From Procambarus clarkii (Eukaryota; Arthropoda; Malacostraca; Decapoda; Cambaridae): DNA of 64,000 nt. The position numbers were made by a program, and so were the translations under genes. The notes beneath the pieces were generated by a model, which saw only the letters and a list, made by a program, of their open reading frames with translations, ran no database searches and was not told the DNA's origin. The stretch's first letter is position 1. Every line of letters starts with the position of its first letter. Where the stretch lies: positions 25,872,769 through 25,936,768 of the forward strand of contig NC_091165.1 of assembly GCF_040958095.1 (NCBI RefSeq), in the 5' to 3' direction. Below, one piece after another: positions 43,501-55,500 of the stretch.

Positions 43501-46500
43501 TATGGGCATGAATGTTGTCTGGTTACTGGGGGTATTTACATGGAGGTACAGTGAATAAACCTTAGTAGATAATGAATACACAAGCACCATGCATTGCACA
43601 TTCCCTCACCAACTGTTATACAAGATTATTCAATGTTATGTAGAAGATTCAGCAATACCAGAGATGGTGGCATTCAGTAGCTGAAGGCCAAAGGTGTGTT
43701 ATTGAAAATACTCGACAGTCCATGGAATACGTGAAGGTATGGCAATATTAAAAACATTAGTTTGAATTTATTACGATATTCTTCCTGCTTTGAATACCGA
43801 GTAAAGTGCATAATACTGATAATGTATATATAAAAGAAATAAGAGATTGATCATTAGGAACCAATCAATAAAATTATTGTATTAATTATACAATAGAAAT
43901 TACATTGATATAAAAAAGCTCAGAGGTAACCTCGGAAGTATAATTATAAATTAAATCTAGCTTATATATTATAATTTGGTCACTATATAAAGACTTCTGC
44001 CACCTTACCTTGAGGTTACCTTGAGATGCTTCCAGGGCTTAGCGTCCCCGCGGCCCGGTCGTCGACCACGCCTGATAATGTATACCACAAGACAGGTTGT
44101 GGCAGAAGTGTGTATTCTCTGCCATATTTTCTTGTATAATTATCTTAATGGAAACAAAGTGCTTAAATTATTGAACTCGTGTATTTACCTTCCGAAAATA
44201 ATGAGACTTGTCTACACAAGAGATTGATAGTAAGTACTACTGTATCTGTAGGCTACTATAGCATATGAATGAGATGTTGTTTCATTATTCTTGTCTGCAA
44301 AATTTTTCATTCAGCTTATAAAAGAAATTAATCATTAGATTGAAGTGGAAATCATCAATGACAACCAATGGGAACCAGATGAAGAATTCTTTGTGAAGCT
44401 TTCATTGCTGGTGGACAGTGAGAAGAGATCAGGCGTACAGCTGGGACGCATCTCCATCATGGAAATAACCATTCTCAATGATGATGGTGAGTGACATGTT
44501 TCAATAAGTTAAGAAATTAATAGCTATATTTTTCTTTTTTTTTACTAATGTGTAATTCTGAGCTAGCCTCCTTGGTTGCTCCTGGAGCCGTGCACCCATG
44601 TTGCCAACCCAAACCACAAAATGCCAGGCTCTGCTAACCTGCTTCTTCATTATGATTGCTACTTTTGTATACCACATAATTTGAGGTGGGAAGAGAATGG
44701 TGAATTCAAGAACTCAATGATGAGAGCTACACTCGCTGTGTCCCGTCTTCCAAGCACTCTTTTATCATATAACTTTTGAAATTACTGAGGGTTTTGGCCT
44801 GCATCAACTTCTTACCTAACTTGTTCCAATTGTCTACTACTCTGTGCAGGAGGTTTTCATGCATTACTGTTTACTTTTTGTGTAGCTACCTAGTCAGCTG
44901 CATGTCTTTAGACCTTGTGCTCCACTTCAGTTCTCTTCAGAGTTACCTTCTCTGACACTGATTTTCAATGGCTGATGACTTTTATAGTTATCATCTTTGG
45001 CATTGCCTTCAGTGCAGATCTCTCTTCTCCTCTGTGGTTTCATTATTTTGGCAGTTCCTTGAGAATTTATCTTGGGTCTCGGTCTTGGTATTGGGCTCAT
45101 TCTGACACACTGTTGGAGTCCATTGTGTTGTCCCTTGGGGTGATTCCATGACACTCCTCCAGGTTTACTAATTGGACACTGAGTATCATTTTTTATTTTG
45201 GCCACTGACTGCTCTCATGGGCCTCATTGCTTGTGATGTTTACGTCATTAGACTTAATAAAGTACAATTTCTTGTGGCTAGACTACCTTCCCAGTCTATA
45301 CCAGTTTGAGGAGTTAAGTTTCTGAGGATAGTTCATTTCTAGCATGTGCTAGGAATGAACATTTCCCCTCTTTCCAGTTTTACAGGGTATTGTGTCGAGT
45401 TTTTAGACCCCCCATAGCCATCAGCATTGCGCATGTTGGTGCAATATTGGTTTCCTCTGCAGTGTGTGTGACCATTGTCAGGTATGAATAATGATCCTGT
45501 TGAAGCCTCCTTCCTATGCTAGGTTTATAACACAGTACTTGGTTGTACACTCAAACACTGAATCATCAATTTTGCTAGTCCCTGGCATTGGCAGATGTAG
45601 TTTCCTGGCAATCTCTGCTCTTCTTTGAATAGGATGTTGAGTTGTTGGTGCTCAACACTTGAGTTTCATCCAAAGAATTAAAAGGGTGCTGCACTTCCCT
45701 TGTGCTACTAGCAAACACTGATCCTGTAAGATTATTGCACATTCCAACATAAGCCCAGCCCCAGGCCAGGCTTGGGAGTAAAGTCTCCAAACCCAGTCCA
45801 GGTATATTCCAGGCCTTCTCCACTGGCTGTAGTACTAAAACACTTACGGCTCTTGGACTCGCAGTGGTTGGTGAATTTGGGTTATAAGCTCATGCTGTTG
45901 TTTCTACCGTATCTGAGGCTCTGCTCAGATGAACCCATTCCAAAGTTTATGTTGTTCCTTTTCCAGCTTGAGAGAAGTCTGTTTTGCTCCATGGGTTACC
46001 TGGGGGAACTGTCTATGGGGCCCCTCTGTCATTGACCATATCTTGAGCTGGAGCCTAGCTGTGGGACCAGGTTTCTGGACCAGCCCTCCCATTTCTGTGG
46101 ATACAGAGAAATCTTGGTTGAATGTGCTATTAAAAGAGCTGTAGTTTCTTTGACCTTTCTTTTGTTTTTGTGACCAATACAGATGGGGTTAACCTGTAGA
46201 TCAGGAAGTTATTCCCCATCCTAATCAGTCTCAGTCAGTTGCCAACAGAGCTCGATGAGTGAGGGAAGATCACCACAACTCTAAAGTAGCCCAGGCCACC
46301 ACCATTGTTCAAAGTTGTTTGCAATCACCAGTTTAGAATTTTCACAGAAGGGTTGAGTGTTTTGTGATTTTCCTTGTGTAAACTCGAGCAGTTTACATTG
46401 GTAGTTGGTTGATCCCTATGAATTTCACCACTGAGGCGAGGGCTAGTGAAGTTGGTGCTCATCTTCAGCGTGCTGAGTGTGTCGCAGGAAGCCTGGCATT

Positions 46501-49500
46501 TGCAATAATGTCCTATTCAAGATGGTGATGTTAGCGGAGAGGAGTTACCGAGGGGTGCAAACCCAGAAATATACTTGTAACACAAAGCACCCTGTGAGGT
46601 GCTTGCCACGTTTTACATCCTGTATTGCTATAAGCATCAAAGATGGTCTGACAGCTAATTTAGGATGTTTTTGGATTCCTGTATTAATTACATAGAATTT
46701 AATTGCATATGACAAGTCATCTTACAGCAAGCACAAGTTGAGGGTGTGAGAGAAATTTTGGAATACTGTATTATTATACAGTACAGTATAGTAAACTTAT
46801 TATATCATCTTGACATATTAATTGTTCACTTCTATTTAGGATTTCTGCTTTAGATTTTTGGGTTACCTTGACAAAGTGTTTGGGGCTACAAGCTTTCAAG
46901 ACTGTGCTTTCTGGGAATTATTAATTGTTGCTAAGTGATATTCATAAATCAAAACCAAGAACTAAGAGTGTATGAACACCCTCAGTTTTACCCCAAATCT
47001 CCACCAAGTATGTACTAGATGTGCTTAAATCAGCAGACAGCCCCTCTACACAAGGGAGGGAGCAAAGCACTGGAAAAGAATTATTGACCAGTTGCACTAA
47101 CATCCCACATAATAAAAGGATTTGAGAGTGATCAGGAGTCAGGTCACTAGTTTCATGAAGACCAATGACTTTTACGACCTAGGCCAACATGGATTTAGAT
47201 CTGGAAGATCATGCCTCTCATAGCTACTTGACCACTATGACAAAATCACTGAGGCATTGGAAGAAAACAAAAATAGATGTGGTATACACAGGCTTCGCAA
47301 AGGCATTCGATAAATGTGACCATGGAGTGATAGCACACAAAATGAGGTCAATTGGAATAACTGGTAAAGTAGAACGCTGAATACTCAATTTTCTTTCAAA
47401 CAGAACACAAAGAGTAACAGTCAGCCATATAATATCGAGTCCAAGCACAGTTAAAAGCTCTGTACCACTTGCTGTATAGTCCTTGCACCACTGCTTTTCC
47501 TTATTCTCATATCAGATATAGACAAAAATACAAGTCGCAGCTTCGTATCATACTTTGTAGATGACACAAAAATCAGCATGAAAATTACCTCTGCTGAAGA
47601 CATTGAAAAACTACAATCAGATATTAATAAAGTTACTGGGCAGAAGAAAATAACACGATGTTTAACAGTGATAAATTCCAGGTACTTGGGTACGGTAAAA
47701 AATAAGGACATTAAACATAATACAGGGTACAAAACACAATCAGATTTGCCCATAATAGGAAAGCAGCATGTCAAGGATTTGGGAATATTGATGTCTGATG
47801 ACCTAACGCTTAGGAAGCATAACCAAGCAAATATTGCGTCATTCAGAAAAATTATAGGATGGATTACGAGAACTTTCAAATCCAGGGATTCGATCACAAT
47901 GGTTTTACTATTCAAATCACTTGTGCTATCCTGTCTTGAGTACTGCTCAGTACTCACTTCCCTCTTCAGAGCAGGAAAGATTGCTGAAATAGAGGAAGTT
48001 CAGAGAACGTACATGTATACTGCATACATAGACACGATAAAGCACCTAAATTATTGGGATCATCTCAAAGCTCGCCAAATGTACGTGTACTCGCCAGAAA
48101 GGAGAGGAGAGAGATATCAAATAATATATATCCATGTGGAAAATACTGGAGGGCCAGGTCCCAAAGTTACACAGTAAAATAACAACTTACTGGAGTGAAC
48201 GATATAAAAGAAAATGCAGAATAGAACCAGTGAAGAGCAGGGGTGCCATAAGCAAAATCAGAGAACACCGTACAAACATCAGAGGTCCACAGTTGTTGAA
48301 CATCCTCCCAGCGGGTATAAAAAATATTGTCGGAACAACCGTGGACATCTTCAAGAGAAAACTAGATAGTTTTCTTCAAGAAGTGCTGGAGCAACTGGGC
48401 TGTGGTGGATATGTGGCCCTGCAGGCCACTCCAAGCAACAGCCTAGTGGACCAAGCTCTCACAAGTCAAGCTTGGCCTCGGGCCAGGGTTGGGAAGAACA
48501 ACTCCCAGAACCCCATCAAGCAGGTATCAAGGTAAAAATTAGGCATACCCGTATATTGATTTAAATTTTAGCGTTCTGTTTTGATTTTCGATATCAAATA
48601 ATTCTACTTGATTATCATCTATAAGGACAGTCAAAAAGGTGTAATTTCTTGAGAAATCCCCCGAGATGACCCACAAATTCAAAATGAAAATCTAAAATAG
48701 ACACCCACTGTCACACACCCTCAACTGTACCACAAATATTAGGAATAAGGAACTTACTACAATATAAACTTTAAGTGCTAAAGCTTTTTTTCATGTCCTT
48801 GGTGTGTTCTTCAAAACCAAGCCTGCCAATTGATACTTGGTGCCAATAATATGTGCACACATTATCTGCAGCTATGGTATGTGCCCAAGTCATCACATGC
48901 CAGATCAATGAAGCAACCTCTGGTACTTACAGCAATACAAAACTTAAGACATGGAAAACATGTCACAGGATGCTCTCTATCTACATACTGTACTGTATAT
49001 TATACCTACACTAATGATTTCCAGTACACGATAAAAATGCAGACACTGGCCTTGACTTATAAATAACAAGGTTTGACATATAAATTGTAATACATAAATA
49101 ATAATGAATATATTTTATATTTTGCTTAATGTAGATTGTTTAAAAATATTCCTGCATAGAGACTTAACTGAAAAATTAAAAAAGGATCATAAATAATATT
49201 CACAAATATATTGGAACTAGAGAATAAGCAAACTCGTACAAATTTTTTGCACTGGATATTGAAATTTAGATTCTGAGTCCCTCGTCAATCTGTGTTCCTC
49301 TAAAGTGTGTGGTTAAATTGTTACATTTTCTAACAAGTTCATTAAAGACATTATGATATTAATAATTTTCCATGGTGTGTGCACTTGGCTTTGTAAGTCA
49401 GTAATACCAAGATTGGCAGCATTACTATAGGTTACTCTTGGTGTTTGTTCTCTTCCAGATAGTATGTGTATTCAGCTATGGAAGTCATGTCTGGTATATT

Positions 49501-52500
49501 TTAACAGCCTTGAGCTTTTAACTTCTATTAACAATGGATAAAGGTTTGAAAGAAAAGCTTAAAGGCAATCTGTTAATGAGAAGGCTTAAGTACTGTACAG
49601 TATCTTTAAATGCACAGTGTGTGTGTATGTGTGACAGTTGGCACATTGTGCAACATTAATTTTGCTACATGTAATCTTCATATTTTGCTTCATTTCAATT
49701 AAACTAAATTTTGGTTACTGTGCATGGATTATGGTTTGACCATTTTTGTTGATAAAGATGATGCATAAATGGTAATCTGAGCCAACAGGTGACATATACC
49801 CCACAGAACTAAAAAAAAAAAAAAAATTGATGCTGTACACTGGATACACTATACATAAAATATAGCATACTTTGAGTGTACTTATGATGCACAAATTATT
49901 GCATTCATTGTATACAGTATTGGTAAATATGTCCATTGAGGTACATAGTTTAGAAATACAGTGTAATTACAAATGATATACTGTATACATTAATTAGTTT
50001 GCTGATCCTTGTGGATACATTATGTATTAACGATGCAAGGTAGGTTGGTATTATCTAGAGCCGCTACATTTTATATGCTTGTTAGTTAAATGTTGATATC
50101 GTCAAATATCACCTTGCTGAAGTCAGTTTTAGTAAGGCATCTTGCCAGCACTGTTGTGTATATAGAAGTATTAATTGTGTATAGTAATAATCAGAATGGA
50201 TTATTCAAGTTTAGTTGTTGGCTATGTTTTAACTTAGATTTGCTGTATAATTACTGTAAATTGTATGAATGATTGTTATCACAGCCGTTTTAGATTGCAA
50301 CTTTGATGTAAATATAATTTTCATTAAAACATCATAACAGGTGGCAAAATGAAATTTTTTCATTTTGTTTTTACTACAAATTAGCAAATAGACATGTCCT
50401 TTAATTTCTTGTACTTATATTCAGAGCCTGGAATGGTAATGTTCCAAAAGCGAGGCTTCCTGGTGAAGGAGAGCATTGGGAGTGCAGTAATCCCAGTTGT
50501 CCGCAAGAATGGGGCTGATGGAGAGATTACTGTGAAGTGGCGAACAATTGACAAGAGTGCTATTTCTGGCCGTGACTTCGAGGGAGGAGAAGGTGCCCTC
50601 GTCTTCAAGCACACAGAGGTAAGTTTTTTATTATATGCAGGTATTCATATTTTGTATTTTCCTAGCTCTTTTTATTTAACATTATACAGTTCCTAGACTG
50701 GGTGCACAATGAATTTTACCACTTGACTAAGATCACCAGCTACTTGAGGTACTTTTTGAACTAAGTCATACTGTTGCTTCCTTAAGCAATATCTTACTCT
50801 TTCCAAGGACATGACCAAACAACAGCTAGGCTAGATCGTCAGTCACTGCTGTGTCATGAAAATGTTTTTAAATGCTATCACAAAGTCATTAATGGGGAAT
50901 GGAGAAACTTTTCGGTCCGGTCTGGAATGAACCTCCATAATGTTCAATCATCTATACCACAAATCCCTCTCTAAAGCAATATGTAGCCTCAAGCACTGCT
51001 CTGCTAATTGCTATTTGACCACCAGTAATTATTCTTGTTGAGTGGGGATTCCTTAAGTTATTTTGTATATCCTTTGTTGACCAGACCACACACTAGAAGG
51101 TGAAGGGACGACGACGTTTGTATATCCTGTTGTTTTCTGGGCATTGGGGAGACTATGCTTCTGAGTGGATACCTACATACAAGTCATTACATAGTAGTTT
51201 GTGCCTCCTTAATTTTTTGTGGAAGGTGTTGAAGTAATGTTCTCTGCTGGTTTGGTTAGTGCCTTAGCTGCAGTTACTTTCTTAGAGTTGATCCACTACA
51301 TTTTGAAGTTCCTTGGTACTTAGTCTTGGGCTAAGACATGTATTGTATGTACGTGTGCCATTCTGACATATTCAGTCATGTTCCTGTGTCTAATTATGCA
51401 ATTTGTTTGGTTACCTTGGGTCTTTGTTTGATAGGGTTTGTTGCTGTTAATTTTTTTTTTAGCATGAGTTGGCCAACCTTTAACCTTTACTTATTGGTAG
51501 TTTGACCACTGCAAGTAAAGGCCCTCTTACTTACAAGAGGAGCTATGCTATGTAATTATCTAAGTGGTTACATAGCATACCTCCTCTTGTAAGTAAGAGA
51601 GCCTTTACTTGCAGTGTGCACCAATGACGAAAAGTGAGCAATATACTGAAAGAACAATATAAATAAATGTTTAATTCAATGAAAATAAAAAAGTAGAAAA
51701 TCCTGAGAGCTTTTACATGAACTTGGCCCACTTGGAATGTCATGTCTGATATCACATCAAACCTCATAGACATAAAAAAGCAAATAGACAAACTCCATTC
51801 ACTTAGCTCTGTAGCCACAGTCCCAAAATTCATTGTTATAAAGAACTACAAAATACCATTAGTACTGTACTGCATTCAGTATTATATGGAGAAATAGCCT
51901 GGAGAGAGATGACATTTAAAACTGCAGACTTTATTCCACTTCATATGGAAGATAGTCAAGCAATGACATTAAATTACAGACTGCTCACACTAATACAGTA
52001 TCACACATAAAGTCTGTTAAAAGACAACTAAGACCTTTTAAAAGAATACAGGATATATAAGACAGATCTTCTGGTAGAACAGAAAGAACAAATCACAAGG
52101 CCTATTAATTATAATGAGAGATACCACTTGGAGAGTACCACGAAGCAAACATAACCAGAAAAATGATAGGGCACATAATGAGGAACTTCAAAACAAGGAA
52201 TGCCACCCCAATGATAGTTCTCTTCAAAGCACTGGTGCCATCTTGATAGGAATATCATTCAGTCCTCACAAAATATACAAAGAACCTTTACAACCTACAA
52301 AAAATTAGTTAAGTACTTAAAACTTCCTTGGAAAGGAGACAAAGGAGATGTCCTCACAAGTCGAGGGGGAGTTGAAGAACTCCCAGAACCCCATCAAGGA
52401 GGTATCAAGCAGGTACATACATATGGAAAATATTGGTAGGCCAGGTTTCTAATCTGTATAACTAAATTACAGCATATTGGAATGAAATATTTTAGTAAAT

Positions 52501-55500
52501 GTAAGATATACCAAATAAAAAGTAGTTACCATATGACCAATTAGAGAAAACAGTGAGAACATCAGAGGTCTGTGACTCAATATCCTTCCAGCATATACAC
52601 AGTATATGAAACATTGCTGGGAAAATGGAGAAAGCCTTCAAGAGGAAACATGATCCTACTGAGGCTCCACTTAGTCTGGCTATGGTCTATAAAAGCAGAG
52701 CATCACAGACCAGGGAAGCCAGGATGGTACAATAGAGCTCAAACCAATTTTCACTGGTAAGCCAGATGAGTCTGCAACTGGGTCTCCTGTTTATACTATG
52801 ATGTAGGGCACAGATCCCATGTTCTGTCCTAGGTTTTCACATAAGGTTTTATGTTTGACACTTGCTCTCTAGAACTGAGCTTACAGCGAATTTAGGTGCT
52901 ACTTTTATGTAATGTCATCTGACTATTTTTACCCTATTGGTCATTTCTGCTGCTATTGGCATTCTTCCTTTGAGGGACATAATAGGATAAATGTTTTCCA
53001 TCCTATCGACCCATGCTAACTCCATGAAAGAACACCAACATTCTATTCTTCCCATCTTTGCTATAAAATACCTGGTCCTCATACCTAATCTGAAAGGCAA
53101 CAGCAATTAAAATTTTCCCTTAACTGACAGTGATCTTTCTTCCTACTTTGGTAGGGCAGGGAATGGAACTCCTCTAAATTGCAGCACCTGTGAAATCACT
53201 TTTCTGCGTCGTCAATAACAGTTTAGTTTTTACTGATCTCCTCTTGTAGATGCTTTTGTAATTTTCCATTCCCATCCTAGGTATTTTTTTACAGTACTGT
53301 ACTTGCCTTTTCATCAGCTCCAACTTAGCATTTAATTTAAGACAATTTCTTTAGATTTGATGATTAAGCCTTTTTCACAGTCAAACTAAGACTAGGTAGC
53401 CCACACTGCACTACTGGTTGTCACTACAGATGGAACGTATACTTAGGTAAACAAAATTATGAACATTTCTTTTGTACATTTGTGTGAAAAAATAAATTAA
53501 GGAAAATTTGTAGTGATTAATTTGTCTATTTATTGTGTCATGATGCACCTCTTAGATTGTACAAAACATCGAGATCCCCATCATTGATGACATGACACCT
53601 GAGAAGGATGAGCACTTTGAGATAGAATTGTTTGATCCAGAAGGTGGTGCCAAGTTGGGCCAAATAAATCGCACTGCTGTCACAATTACAAATGACGATG
53701 GTGAGTCACAGTTGTAGCATACAATACTTGTGTAATATAAAGAAATTCAACCATTTTTTTTTTAATTTGCAATTTTTGTAACATTGCAATTTTTATTAAC
53801 ATTATATATTGTAAAGAATTTAGAATTAAATTTTCTTCTATCCTTTTCAGATTTTAACAACGTTCTGTCCAACATGATGATGATGACAAATGCCAACCTT
53901 CACTCACTACAAGTACACCATGAAACTTACCTCAGTCAGATTAAAGATGCTCTCAATGTGAATGGTGGAGATATTGAAAATGCATCTGGGATGGATTATT
54001 TAATGCACTTCTTTACCTTTGGATGGAAGGTAAGAACAAATACAAAGTTATTTGTTTTTTTAGGAAACACATGTTTAAATAAATTTAGTTTTGTAATTAA
54101 AGTATAACTGATAAAACTGTTAATAATTTTTCACCACATTAACTATCTAGTGTAATGTGCTTTGTTTACTCGTTACAAAGTAATGCTTCTCCTTCATTAT
54201 AAACAGCCTGGATTTGTGTAAATTGTTCTTTTACAAAATTTTGTTGCACCTGTTTACCACATTTAGTTAGGGTTTAAATAATAATATCAGATAAGTAGAA
54301 CTATTATGTACAACAAAATCTTGGTTTAGTGGTCTAGGATATTTGCTTTGGAGTACCAAGTGAGCAGGTTAAAATCCTCTTCATGGCTCCTGCTGATTTT
54401 ATTATAAATATTATTTTGGTTAGTAAATAATCAATTACTGTATGTTCAACAATTGTGTATTAAGTCATTGGTTAATATTGAGGAAGTTGATGTCCACGTG
54501 TCTCTGCAGATTATCTTCGCCTTGGTGCCACCACCCGGCATCCTTGGAGGCTGGCTGTGTTTCTTTGTCTCTCTAGCAGTAATTGGTGTTCTAACTGCTA
54601 TTATTGGAGACTTGGCTGCTATTTTTGGTTGTCTTGTTGGGCTCAATGACTCTGTTACAGGTAAGTCTTTTAAACTCAATAATATTTATAGCTACTGTAG
54701 AAGTTTGCTAATCCGGACTATATGGGAAGGACCCCCCTTGCCGGATGAGCCCGTTTTCCAGATTAACTGACTTTTTGCCATGATAGTCTAAAAGTGAACA
54801 TTTCCAAAAATGATTGTACGTACCACAAACAACATAATTTGAATTGCCACACACTATAATTAGTGTGTGGGGCCGGGTGGGGGGTTAGCTGCCTGCCTGG
54901 CTGGTAGGTGGCCAGACAAGTGGGTGAGTGTGCAAGCAGGTGGGTGGGTGGTTGGATGGGTGGATGGCAGGCAGATGGGCTTGGTGGGTGGGCAGGCTGG
55001 TCAGGTGGGGTAGGCATCCACTCCTAACACCCACCCCTGACACCCACTCCTGACATCTGACACCCACCGCATTCATACCCACTCCTAACACCCACACCCA
55101 CTCCAGCCTCCCTGCTTGCCTGAAGCCTCTCAGCTTGCCTGAACCCTGCCTGACTCCCCTTTCCTGGTGGTGGTGTACAATGAGTGTTAGGCCCGGCATT
55201 TCACTTATTAAGGAAGCTGATGTGAACCCCATGTAGCCGCAGGACTTAAATCTTGCACGCTACTTTAAATGTATATATATAATGTGCACCATTCAGCGAC
55301 ACTTACTCAAATTGTACTATACAATTTGTGCCTTTAAGGGTTAAGAAAGCATGCAGTGACTTGATAAAGGTCGAGGATGGACCAAAATGTCACCACTTTT
55401 TTTTTTCCAGTGTGTGGCCTGAATTAATAATGTTAAGCAATGTTATTGTGACCTTTTATCTACTAAAAAGAGCATGTTTCTTTTAATTAAATGTGCAAGT

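Larger units (their letters stand above)
50619..53555 (+). other. Intron 13 (2.9 kb)
   Basis: Contains an arm of the GACCAGACCACACAC family (51078-51120), the long hairpin at 51507-51616 and a second decayed copy of the CR1-like LINE (51890-52760). Confidence 0.7.

Noticed and set aside
45772..46144. Open frames that could be a small gene (MNPFQSLCC and neighbours)
   Set aside because: Short, overlapping, no recognisable domain, inside an intron and surrounded by repeat-like DNA.
47187..48535. Functional reverse-transcriptase gene
   Set aside because: At least two stops and a frameshift break the frame, and the 5' half is missing.
50619..53555. A mutually exclusive alternative to exon 14, as in mammalian NCX1
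   Set aside because: I scanned by eye for a second [13 protein letters not shown]-like exon in the flanking introns and saw none.
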